Notes under the pieces: model-generated | Database searches by the model: none | What the model was told of the DNA's origin: nothing | The model's input: only the letters and a program-made list of their open reading frames with translations | NCBI RefSeq assembly: GCF_016755875.1 | Contig: NZ_BNED01000005.1 | Location: 2,294,001 to 2,358,000 of the forward strand | Length of the DNA: 64,000 nt | Direction: 5' to 3' | Source of the DNA: Streptomyces spororaveus | GTDB taxonomy: Bacteria; Actinomycetota; Actinomycetes; Streptomycetales; Streptomycetaceae | Translations under genes and position numbers: made by a program | Part shown: in pieces, positions 16,292 through 24,802 of the stretch | Numbering within the stretch: position 1 is the first letter of the stretch | Layout: the number at the start of each line of letters is the position of its first letter

Positions 16292-18133
16292 ATGCTCACC
16301 ATCGTCACCCGCGAGGAATGGGGCGCCCGCCCCCGCAAGAAGCCCGAGACGCTCTCCTTCTCGCCCTGGAGGGGCGGCGTCGTCGTCCACCACCTCGGCC
16401 CCGGCAAGGAGGCGCAGAGCCGTCACGACGACTGCGCCGCGCACGTGCGCGACATCCAGCGCATGCAGATGGACCCGCCGTTCTGGTCGTCGAAGGACAC
16501 GTACGACGACATCGCCTACAACTACCTCGTCTGCAACCACGGCATCGTGTTCGAGGGCCGGGGATCCGACGTGCGCTCGGCCGCCAACGGGGCGGAGCCC
16601 CCCAGCAAAGTCAAGATCCCCGGTGCCAACCAGGACTACTTCGCCGTCTGCGGGATGATGGCCCTGGAGGACGAGGTCCACGGGGAGATGGTGGCCACCA
16701 TCCGCGAGCTGGTCGGCTGGCTGCGGTCGAACGCCCAGGCCGGTCCCCTGGTCCGGGGTCACCTGGACGTCTTCGACACCGAATGCCCCGGAAAGCTCTA
16801 CCCGTACCTTACGAGCGGCGCGTTCCTTCCCCCCGGCGGCGGCGATGACGGCCCGACGCCGCCGAAGCCGAGCCAGCCGCTGTTCTACTACTCGCGCAGC
16901 CAGTGGGGCGCCCGCCCGCCGAAGGAGGTCACGCGGGTCCCCCTGTCGGAACGGACCGGATTCACCGTGCACTACTCGGACGGTCCCACGTCCCAGACGG
17001 TCCGGGCGATCCAGAACTACCACATGGACGGCCAGGGCTGGTCGGACATCGGCTACAACTTCCTCGTCGACCGGGACGGCCGCATCTACGAGGGCCGGGG
17101 CTGGGACGTCGTCGGCGCGCACGCCACGGGTCACAACACCACCCACATCGGCGCCTGTTTCATCGGATACGACGGGGACGCGACCCCGCGGGCCCTCTCG
17201 GCGCTCCGCGCCCTGTACAACGCGGCCAACGCCAACACCGGCCGGACGCTGACCCCGACCTGGCACGGCGGCCTCTCGGGGCAGTCCACCCAGTGTCCGG
17301 GACCCGGTCTGCGGGCCTGGGTGCAGGGCGGGATGCAGGCGACCAGCATCCCGGTCCGGGAGGGCACGGGCGGAATCGGCGGCTCGGGCGGCGGTACGGG
17401 CGCTGGCGGCGGCGGGATGACGTCGGTGCGCTCCGTCGCCTCCCAGCAGCAGGCGGTCAACGGACGCGGCTACAGCCCCGCACTCACCGTGGACGGCATA
17501 TGGGGCCCCCACACCGACGCGGGCGTCCGCTGGCTCCAGACGAAACTCGGCGTCGGCGCCGACGGCCTGTGGGGACCCGCCACCGAAGCCGCGTACGCCT
17601 CGGGCTCCGGCGGTACGGGCGGTGGTGGCGGCGGGATGACGTCGGTGCGCTCGGTCTCCTCCCAGCAGCAGGCGGTCAACGGATACGGCTACAGCCCCGC
17701 ACTCACCGTGGACGGCATATGGGGCCCCCACACCGACGCGGGCGTCCGCTGGCTCCAGACGAAACTCGGCGTCGGCGCCGACGGCCTGTGGGGACCCGCC
17801 ACCGAAGCCGCGTACAACGGCGGCCTCGACAACGGCGCCGCCCTGACCGTCGACGGATCCTTCGGCCCGGCGACCGTCAAGGCCACCCAGCGGGCGATCG
17901 GCGTCACGGTCGACGGCCAGTGGGGGCCGGACTCCGTCCGGGGGCTCCAGCGTCACCTCAACACGTGGAGCGGGGCCGGCCTGGTCGTGGACGGCGCCGC
18001 GGGCCCGGCGACGTACAAGGCCCTGCAGACGCACCTCAACAAGATGACCGGTGCGGGCCTGGCGGTGGACGGCGCCTGGGGCCCCGCGACGGTGAAGGCA
18101 CTCCAGACGGCGCTGAACCGGGGCCAGTTCTAG
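16292..18133 (+). CDS. Two-domain PGRP/amidase with peptidoglycan-binding repeats
   Basis: 613-aa N-acetylmuramoyl-L-alanine amidase-like protein. Two tandem PGRP/amidase_2 domains are seen: about residues 1-175 (REEWGARP, VVHHLGP, GHLDVFDTECPG) and 195-345 (SQWGARPP, VHYSD, WHGGLSGQSTQCPG). In both, His and Cys residues sit at zinc-ligand positions. A Gly-rich linker leads to two nearly identical 61-residue modules and further PG_binding_1 units to the C terminus. There is no signal peptide or membrane segment, unlike its neighbour at 12685, so export would need lysis, a non-classical route or a misjudged start. RBS GGAGAA precedes the ATG. The stop overlaps that of convergent jetD. Confidence 0.87.
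   Translation: MLTIVTREEWGARPRKKPETLSFSPWRGGVVVHHLGPGKEAQSRHDDCAAHVRDIQRMQMDPPFWSSKDTYDDIAYNYLVCNHGIVFEGRGSDVRSAANGAEPPSKVKIPGANQDYFAVCGMMALEDEVHGEMVATIRELVGWLRSNAQAGPLVRGHLDVFDTECPGKLYPYLTSGAFLPPGGGDDGPTPPKPSQPLFYYSRSQWGARPPKEVTRVPLSERTGFTVHYSDGPTSQTVRAIQNYHMDGQGWSDIGYNFLVDRDGRIYEGRGWDVVGAHATGHNTTHIGACFIGYDGDATPRALSALRALYNAANANTGRTLTPTWHGGLSGQSTQCPGPGLRAWVQGGMQATSIPVREGTGGIGGSGGGTGAGGGGMTSVRSVASQQQAVNGRGYSPALTVDGIWGPHTDAGVRWLQTKLGVGADGLWGPATEAAYASGSGGTGGGGGGMTSVRSVSSQQQAVNGYGYSPALTVDGIWGPHTDAGVRWLQTKLGVGADGLWGPATEAAYNGGLDNGAALTVDGSFGPATVKATQRAIGVTVDGQWGPDSVRGLQRHLNTWSGAGLVVDGAAGPATYKALQTHLNKMTGAGLAVDGAWGPATVKALQTALNRGQF
17414..17815 (+). repeat. Tandem intragenic duplication in amidase gene
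   Basis: Two 183-nt units, 17414-17596 and 17633-17815, are almost identical at the nucleotide level and offset by 219 nt (73 codons, in frame). They encode the duplicated GIWGP/GLWGP peptidoglycan-binding modules. The few differences (for example AATGG versus ATACGG region codons) imply a recent duplication or gene conversion. Confidence 0.9.
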
Positions 18134-19401
18134 GGGGTGTCCTGCCCTCGGCCCGCGAGGTCCGCCAGCAGCGCGTCCAGCACCGCTTCCTCCTCCATGC
18201 GCACGCCGTGTTCCGTGAGGGCCCGTGCCAGATCCGGGTCCCACGGTGAGGGTGCCGCCGCCCCCGTCAGGGGCTGGGGAGCGGGACCGGCCGCGGCTAC
18301 CGCCGCCCGGTAGTCGGCGGCCGTATAGCGCCACGGCTCCCACGGCACGTGTGCGCGCAGCGTCATGGCGATGCGCAGGCCGCCCCAGTCGAAGTCGCCG
18401 TGGTAGCGGAAGGCGGCACCGAGCGCGTGGAGGTGTGCCAGGAGGGCGAGGGCGGCGGCCGACGGCTGGCCCTGCAGGCACACGAGCGGCAGCCCGTCGG
18501 GGCCGTGGGTGTCGGCCGCGGCCGAGAGGACGGCCGGGTTCTCGCAGATGTGGACCACCGGCGGCGTGGTCGGCGGCGGACGGTGGGCGAGCTGGCGAAG
18601 GGTGAGGACGCAGGGGTCGCCCACGTCGGCCATCCAGTCCAGCGCCGGTGTCCCACGGAGGTTGAGGACGAGGACGGTGGAGGAGACGTCGTCCCGGAGC
18701 AGGCCGGCGGAGGCCCAGGCGGCCCGCCGCCATGCCGCGCCCGCCCCGTCCGGATGCCCGGTGAGGGCGCGGATCCCGGAGAGGCACAGGGTGGCCGCGG
18801 GTGTCCCGTCGTCCAGTGAGTGGGCGCTCCCCAGCAGGTCGGCGGCGAACACGGACAGGGAGCGCGGCGGTTCGGCCGGCAGCGCGCGCAGGACGCGGGC
18901 CACCTGGTCGAGGAGCGGCCGTGCGGCCTCCGGCGTACGGGCGAGGCGCCGTACGAGTCCGTCGTCGCGCACCCGGCCGGCCCAGCGCGCGAGACGCGGA
19001 TCCTCCCCGGCGAGCGCGGTGAGCGGAGCGTACGCCTGCGCCCAGGCCCGGTCCTCGCTCCGGCGGACCTCTTCGAGGGGGACGACCGGCCCGGTGAGCG
19101 CGGTCACGGCCGCCGTCAGGCCCCCGGGGCTGATACCCGATCTGACCAGTACGGCGTCCACGGCGTCGAGCCGGACGGTCAGCGCCCTGCCGCCGCTCGG
19201 GGCCCGGCCCAGCAGTCGCTCGGCCGCCGCCCGCTGGGCCGCGGTGGCCGTGGCGAGGGAGACGGGCCCGGTGAGCTGCTGCCCGCGCTCCAGCCGACGG
19301 CGTACGCGCTCCAGCAGCCAGGCCAGGTCGGGCCCGCCGAGGAGGCGGCGCAGGCGCTCCTCGTCGACCGGAGTGCCGTCGGTGGCGTCGGTGCCGTTCA
19401 C
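18130..19401 (-). CDS. jetD: Wadjet JetD (DUF2399/Toprim-like nuclease subunit)
   Basis: 423-aa protein matching the TIGR02679/DUF2399 family. An N-terminal helical domain (DUF3323-like) is followed by a Toprim-like domain with HICENPAVLSAAAD (catalytic Glu), LVCLQGQPSAAAL and YHGDFDWGGLRIA (acidic DxD). In Wadjet systems JetD is the endonuclease that cuts circular plasmid DNA extruded by the SMC-like JetABC complex. The GTG start overlaps the jetC stop (GTGA). The TAG stop shares CTAG with the TAG of the convergent amidase gene. It is the last gene of the operon. Confidence 0.88.
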   Translation of the reverse strand: MNGTDATDGTPVDEERLRRLLGGPDLAWLLERVRRRLERGQQLTGPVSLATATAAQRAAAERLLGRAPSGGRALTVRLDAVDAVLVRSGISPGGLTAAVTALTGPVVPLEEVRRSEDRAWAQAYAPLTALAGEDPRLARWAGRVRDDGLVRRLARTPEAARPLLDQVARVLRALPAEPPRSLSVFAADLLGSAHSLDDGTPAATLCLSGIRALTGHPDGAGAAWRRAAWASAGLLRDDVSSTVLVLNLRGTPALDWMADVGDPCVLTLRQLAHRPPPTTPPVVHICENPAVLSAAADTHGPDGLPLVCLQGQPSAAALALLAHLHALGAAFRYHGDFDWGGLRIAMTLRAHVPWEPWRYTAADYRAAVAAAGPAPQPLTGAAAPSPWDPDLARALTEHGVRMEEEAVLDALLADLAGRGQDTP

Positions 19402-22400
19402 GCCCACAGGGTCTCCGGATCCGCCGCACGCACCGGGTCCTCGTGCCGCGTACGGGCCGTTCCGTCCCACTCCCAGCGTGTGACCAGGACGGCGGCCACC
19501 TCGTCGACGCGGGACAGCTGGGCGATGGCGATGCCCGGCACCTGCGGGTAGCAGGCCCATTCCCGTTCGCTGGTCATGACGACATCCAGGTCGAAGGCGT
19601 GCAGGAGCCCGAGGCACTTGGCCCGCGAGTCGTCGTCGACACCGGCGAACGCCTCGTCGAGGGTGACGAGCCGTGGTGCGTACGGGCTGGCCGCACTCGC
19701 GTAGTGCGAGGAGGCGGCCGCGAACAGGGGGACGGAGACCGCGAGGACCCGTTCGCCTCCGGAGGCGGGACCGGTGGCGGGCACCCAGCGTCCGTGCTGC
19801 TGCCGCTCGACGGCGAACTCGTGCCAGGAGCGGTAGTCGAGGGCCGCCGTGAGGTGTTCCAGCCAGCTGCCGGCCGCGTCCTCGGTCTGCTGCCGGGCGA
19901 TCTGCGTCTGCAGGAACTCCCCGACCGCGGCACGGTCCTCGGGGGTCCAGGCGTCGGCGGTCTGGAGCAGGCGGCCACGGGCCTGGGCGAGACCGGCCGG
20001 CGCTTTGCGGGAGGCTCGCCACACCAGCCGCAACGTCATGCCGGTGGAGGTCGGACGGTCCTCCAGCTCGGCGTTCATGGCGAGCACCTGCCGTTCCGCT
20101 GTGGCGATCAGCTCCTGGAGGGTGCCCGCGACCTCGGTGATGAGGTGGGCTTCGAGGATTTCGCGTTCGTGTGCGGAGAGGATGCGGGTGAGTTCGCCGA
20201 CCTCGACCGCGAGCGCCTCCGCGAGTTCGGGTACGGCCCGCTCGCGGCCCTGGTAGACGATGTCGACGACCACGCCGTCCTCGACCATCCGGGCCGAGGC
20301 GCTGTGGCCGTGCCGGGACAGCGCGTCCTGGAGGGTCTTGTGCTCTTCGCTCAGCCGCCGCTGCACGCGCTCCCAGGCCGCTTCCGAGTCGTCGGTCGCC
20401 GACAGCTCCGATTCGAGGGAGCGGGCGAGGGCGATGGCCGGAGTGGCTGCCCACGGACCGTCGCCGACGGCCGGGACGGCGAGTTCCGGAAGCGCGACGG
20501 CGATCAGCCCGGTGGTGGTGAAGCGCTGGAGCGCCGCGATGGCCTCCGAGCGGGCGGCGGCCGCCTCGGTGACCGCCTTCTCCAGTTGCTCGATGCGGCC
20601 TTCGGCCCGGCTGGCCCGCCGGTCCGCCGCGGTGCGGTGCTCCTGGGAGGACCGCTGATCGGCCATGCAGCCGCGCAGGGCCTCCGCCGTCCCCACGAGC
20701 CGCCGTTGCAGCTCGGCCACCGCCTCGCCCACGGTCGAGCGCAGCGTGGCGAGCCGCTCGTCCGCGGCCGCCGCCTCCAGGGCCGTCTCCTCCGCGCGCA
20801 GGGCGAGTTCGGCGGCGCGCTCCCCCGCCCGGCCGGTTTCCGCACGCTCCTCGTCCGCCTGGTCGGCGGCTTCGCTCCGCTCGCGCAGTGCGGGCCACAG
20901 CGCGGCCAGCACCGCCGCGAGTTCGACGAGGGCCTGCCGGACGGCCGCCAGCTCGGCCCGGTCCGGGGGCAGCCCCAGGTCGGCGGCGCCTTCCTGGAGC
21001 TCGGTGCTCGCCAGCTGCGACCGCTCGGCCGCGGCCCGCGCTTCGGCGGCCCGCGCCTCGCGGCGGGACCTGGCCTGGCGCACGGTGTCGGCGGCGGCTG
21101 CCGCGCGGGCGTGCGCCCGGGTCAGCGGCCCGTCGTCGGGCACCTCGGCCAGCTCGGCGTCAAGAGTGCGGCGGCGGGCCGCCAGGTCCTGGGCGTGCGC
21201 GGTCTCGGACTCCGACTCCTGCTGGAGGAGGGAGAGTTCGGCGCGCAGGCTGGTGATGCGGGTGCGCCGCGCGGCTTCCCGGGCGCCCTCGCCGATGTAC
21301 TCCGCGGCAGGTTTGGCCCACCGGCCCATGAGGACCCCCACGCGGTACCGCCCGTCGGGTGCGGCCCACGTGTCACCCGCCGGCCCGGTGGCCGCGGACG
21401 GGGCACCGGCCTCCGCCGACCCGGCACCGGTGTCCCCGGCGGCCGCGCCGAGCCCGACCGCCCGGATGATCCGGCCCACGGTCTCCTCACCCACCTGGGC
21501 CGCCCGGGCATCGCCGTGGTCGACGGCCGGGCGCAGCACCTCGGCCAGCGACGGCCCCTCGACGGGACCCCGCCGCGCGTCGAGGAGTACGTCATGGCCG
21601 TCCGCCGTCAGGGCCGCGCCGTCCGGCCGCACCCACGCGTCCAGCAGCCCGGCCGCTTCCAGGGCGGCCTCCAGACCCGCTCGCTCGTGGTCCGCGACCT
21701 CGTCCCGGAAGTCGACCAGCCTCCACAGCGGGGCTCCGGCCGCCTGGTCGCGCGAGCCGGGCGTCCGGGTGTACGGGGCCTGCGGACCGCGGCGCCCGCC
21801 GGCCTCCAGCTCCGTCAGCTCCTGCTCCGCGGTTCGGACGCGGGCCGACAGAGCCGCCCCGCGCTGCGCCGACCGCGCTGCCTGGTCGGCGAGTACCGCT
21901 GCCGCGGCGCTGTGCGCCCGCGATCCGTGCCGACGTGCCGGGTACGGCCCGTCCTGGTGCCGGATCCACTCCTGGAGTTCGTCCAGGAGTCCGGCCGGAT
22001 CGGCGTACGCCAGCTCCGCGCACCGGCCCGCATGCTCGCGTACGGCGTCCACCAGGGCCCGGCCCACGGCCGTCACCGCCTCGGCCGCCGCGCCGTGCGC
22101 CTCGGCGGCGTGCGCCAGGTCGCCCTCCGTCTCGTCGAGCCGCACTGCGGCCGCCCGGCGCTCGGCCGCCGCCGCCTCCGCCCGGTCCGCGAGCTCCTCC
22201 ACGTGCGCGAGGGTACGGCCGCGGCGGTCGGTCGCCCCGGCGGCCGCGGCGCGCAGTTCGGCCGCTGTCAGCCCCTCGTCGCCCGGCAGTTCCAGCCGGG
22301 CCGCCGTGGCGGCCTCCTGCGCGAGGCGCAGCGTGTCCTCGGCCCGGTCCCGGGCGGCCCGGAGCCGGTTCTCCGCGGCCCCGAGGCGGCCGAGTGCCTT

Positions 22401-23558
22401 CGTGTGCTGCAGCGCGGCCTCCTCCCGGTCGGATCGGGCCCGCCTGTCGTCCTGCGCCGAGCGCTCCAACTCCTTTGCCGCCCGCTCCAGTTCATGGGCA
22501 CTGCGCATCTCCGGCCCCTCACGCAGGGCCGCGTCGACCGCCTCCAGCCTCGCGCGGGTCTCCGCGAGCGCGGCGATCCGCTCATCGGCCGCCGCCCGCT
22601 CCTCCTCGGCCGCGGCCTTCTCGGCCTGCCCCTCGGCGAGGTCGCGCAGCAGGTGCTCGTACTTCGAGTGCTCGGTGCGCGGAAGGCGGGCACGGCGGCG
22701 GGAGGCGACGCGTGCGTAGCGCCGGTAGTGGTCGAGGAACCCGGAGGCGGCCTGCTCGGCCGCGCGGGCGGCCCTCAGCTCCTCCTTCTCCTCGTCGAGG
22801 GAGCGGAAGGCCTCGGCCACGTCGGCGATGACCGCCTGGTCCATGGGCGGGAGTGCCTCGGTGAGGGCCCGGGAGAGGGCGGCCTCGTTGGGGCGCTTGG
22901 ACAGCTGGGGCTGGCGCAGCTGGATCAGCAGGTCCACCAGGGCGGCGTAGCGCTGCTCGCCGAGTCCGAAGAGCGCCTCGTCGACGGCCCGGCGGTAGGC
23001 CTTGGCCTGGTCGTAGACCATCCCGTGTCCGGCGACCGCCTCGATGAGCCGGTCCCGGGACAGCACGGTGCCGGTGGCGTCGAGGAGGCTGAGCGCCCCC
23101 GGCGACCGCACCTCGGCCGACGCGTGGTCGATCCGCTGACCGGTCACGGCCCACCAGTGCCGGGCGATACCGCGCCCGCTGACGGCCTTGAGCCCGCAGA
23201 CAAGCGTACGGAACTGCTCCTCGCCGCTCACCTCGTCGCGGCGGCCGAATTCCACCCAGGTGTAGCCGAGCCGTTCGGAGTGCGGGTGCTCGCCTCCGAG
23301 CAGCAGGTTCCACTCCATCCGCTTCCCGGCGTCGCCGTCGGGTTCCACCCGGCGCGCGCCGAGGTCCCCGTCGAGGAGGAAGGGCAGGGTCAGGGCGAGC
23401 ACTTTGGACTTTCCGGTGCCGTTGTTCCCCCGGAGCAGCAGCCGGCCGTCGCGGAAGTGGAATTCCTCCACGTCGTAGTGGAAGAGATCGACCAGACCGA
23501 TCCGCAGGGGCTGCCAGCGGGTACGGGCGGGGGCCGGGAGTGCGGCACGGGGAGTCAA
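19398..23558 (-). CDS. jetC: Wadjet JetC (SMC-like ATPase, TIGR02680 type)
   Basis: 1386-aa SMC/SbcC-like ATPase. The Walker A is at residues about 43-51 (LRGNNGTGKS). Long Ala/Glu/Arg-rich coiled-coil regions fill the middle. A C-terminal ABC signature PASGGERVLAV and Walker B LVTLDEAFAGVDDD are intact. It begins with TTG in a TTGA overlap with the jetB stop; no ATG/GTG lies near, and the conserved N terminus starts within 20 residues. It is expected to be the DNA loop-extruding motor of the anti-plasmid complex. Very long open frames on the opposite strand are GC artefacts. Confidence 0.92.
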   Translation of the reverse strand: MTPRAALPAPARTRWQPLRIGLVDLFHYDVEEFHFRDGRLLLRGNNGTGKSKVLALTLPFLLDGDLGARRVEPDGDAGKRMEWNLLLGGEHPHSERLGYTWVEFGRRDEVSGEEQFRTLVCGLKAVSGRGIARHWWAVTGQRIDHASAEVRSPGALSLLDATGTVLSRDRLIEAVAGHGMVYDQAKAYRRAVDEALFGLGEQRYAALVDLLIQLRQPQLSKRPNEAALSRALTEALPPMDQAVIADVAEAFRSLDEEKEELRAARAAEQAASGFLDHYRRYARVASRRRARLPRTEHSKYEHLLRDLAEGQAEKAAAEEERAAADERIAALAETRARLEAVDAALREGPEMRSAHELERAAKELERSAQDDRRARSDREEAALQHTKALGRLGAAENRLRAARDRAEDTLRLAQEAATAARLELPGDEGLTAAELRAAAAGATDRRGRTLAHVEELADRAEAAAAERRAAAVRLDETEGDLAHAAEAHGAAAEAVTAVGRALVDAVREHAGRCAELAYADPAGLLDELQEWIRHQDGPYPARRHGSRAHSAAAAVLADQAARSAQRGAALSARVRTAEQELTELEAGGRRGPQAPYTRTPGSRDQAAGAPLWRLVDFRDEVADHERAGLEAALEAAGLLDAWVRPDGAALTADGHDVLLDARRGPVEGPSLAEVLRPAVDHGDARAAQVGEETVGRIIRAVGLGAAAGDTGAGSAEAGAPSAATGPAGDTWAAPDGRYRVGVLMGRWAKPAAEYIGEGAREAARRTRITSLRAELSLLQQESESETAHAQDLAARRRTLDAELAEVPDDGPLTRAHARAAAAADTVRQARSRREARAAEARAAAERSQLASTELQEGAADLGLPPDRAELAAVRQALVELAAVLAALWPALRERSEAADQADEERAETGRAGERAAELALRAEETALEAAAADERLATLRSTVGEAVAELQRRLVGTAEALRGCMADQRSSQEHRTAADRRASRAEGRIEQLEKAVTEAAAARSEAIAALQRFTTTGLIAVALPELAVPAVGDGPWAATPAIALARSLESELSATDDSEAAWERVQRRLSEEHKTLQDALSRHGHSASARMVEDGVVVDIVYQGRERAVPELAEALAVEVGELTRILSAHEREILEAHLITEVAGTLQELIATAERQVLAMNAELEDRPTSTGMTLRLVWRASRKAPAGLAQARGRLLQTADAWTPEDRAAVGEFLQTQIARQQTEDAAGSWLEHLTAALDYRSWHEFAVERQQHGRWVPATGPASGGERVLAVSVPLFAAASSHYASAASPYAPRLVTLDEAFAGVDDDSRAKCLGLLHAFDLDVVMTSEREWACYPQVPGIAIAQLSRVDEVAAVLVTRWEWDGTARTRHEDPVRAADPETLWA

Positions 23559-24802
23559 CGCTGTGGGGCCTTTCGCTGTGCGGGTACCTGGGACGTGCCG
23601 CCGGTGCGGGGTTCGAGGACGACGGTCTCGCCGACCGCGTACCGGGCGAGTGCCGGGCGCGGCACCACCCCCTCGGCGGTACGGGAGACCAGGCCCAGGG
23701 CGGCCAGCCTGGTGACGGCCCGCTCCACGAGCTCGCCCTCGGCGCCCGGCTCACGGGCGGACCTGGACCAGAACCCGCCGTGCTCGGCGGCGAGTCCGGC
23801 GACATGACGTTCGAGATCGGCCGTGGGGACGACCGCCGCGGTGGCCCTCGTGAGGTGCTCGGCGAGGAGCAGGGTGACGTGGCCGTGGGTTCCCGATTCC
23901 GGCATGCGGACGTCGGTGAGGTCGTCCTCGGGGTCGACCATGGCGATGCCTTCGGCCCTGACCTCCGCGACCAGGCCCGTGAGTTCGGTGATGCGCGCGG
24001 TGAGGAATCCGCGCTGGCGGGTGAGGTAGCCCAGCTCCGCGTCGGTCAGTTCGTCGTAGTAGAGCACCGGGTCGTCCAGCAGTCGGCGGGTGAGCGAGCG
24101 GCGCATCGCGCGGAAGCGCAGGTCGTCACTGTCGAGGGCCGATTCGGTGGTGAGCTCGACGAGCCGCTCGTCCAAGGTCGCCGCCCGGACGGTGGAGGGG
24201 CCGCGCCTGGTCGCGAGCAGCCCGGCGAGCACCCGCCGTTCGACGTCGTAGAGGACGTCTCCGGCCCCGCTGACGTACGCCTCCTCGTCGCCGGCGACGC
24301 GCCGCAGCACTCCGAGGCCGAGCAGGAGGCGTACGACGGCCGCCAGGTCGAGGCGCTCGTCGCGGCGGTCCAGGGTGAACCGGATGCCGGTCGCGGCCAG
24401 CTGGGGGTCGGAGGCGTCGAGGACGACCTGGTCGGCGAGACGGCCGAGGGCGATCTGCGCCTCGCCGCGTTCGAGGGCGGCGAGCGCGAGGCAGAGCAGG
24501 ACGTACCGGCGGCGGGTGAAGGGAGCGGCGCTGCGCGTGGCCTCGCGCGCCGGATGGGTGGCATCGGCGAGACGGGCCGGGGTCTTGCCCAGCCGGGCGG
24601 TCTCGGCGTCGACCTGGAGGGACCAGCCGGTGTTGCGGTCGAACCACTCGCGCAGGTCGGAGGCGTGCCGGCGGACGAGCCGGAACTCGTCGGCGTACGC
24701 GCCGCCGGCGAGCAGCAGGGGCTGCTTCAGCAGCGCGCGGGCGGCCTTGCGCAGTTCGGCGGCGTGCTGCCCGTCGAGGACTTCGGCGAGCGGGGTGCTC
24801 AT
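23555..24802 (-). CDS. jetB: Wadjet JetB (DUF2398)
   Basis: 415-aa protein matching the TIGR02678/DUF2398 family, the kite-like subunit of Wadjet. Landmarks are a helical N terminus (LRKAARALLKQPLL), RRYVLLCLALAALERGEAQIALG, a middle segment DDPVLYYDELTDAELGYL and a C-terminal winged-helix region. The ATG overlaps the jetA stop (ATGA). It would bridge JetC and JetA. Size is normal for the family and no damage is seen. Confidence 0.9.
   Translation of the reverse strand: MSTPLAEVLDGQHAAELRKAARALLKQPLLLAGGAYADEFRLVRRHASDLREWFDRNTGWSLQVDAETARLGKTPARLADATHPAREATRSAAPFTRRRYVLLCLALAALERGEAQIALGRLADQVVLDASDPQLAATGIRFTLDRRDERLDLAAVVRLLLGLGVLRRVAGDEEAYVSGAGDVLYDVERRVLAGLLATRRGPSTVRAATLDERLVELTTESALDSDDLRFRAMRRSLTRRLLDDPVLYYDELTDAELGYLTRQRGFLTARITELTGLVAEVRAEGIAMVDPEDDLTDVRMPESGTHGHVTLLLAEHLTRATAAVVPTADLERHVAGLAAEHGGFWSRSAREPGAEGELVERAVTRLAALGLVSRTAEGVVPRPALARYAVGETVVLEPRTGGTSQVPAQRKAPQR

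Noticed and set aside
19443..23807. 1454-codon open frame antisense to jetC
   Set aside because: The minus strand has intact SMC-type motifs; the plus frame is Gly/Arg-rich noise produced by third-position GC.
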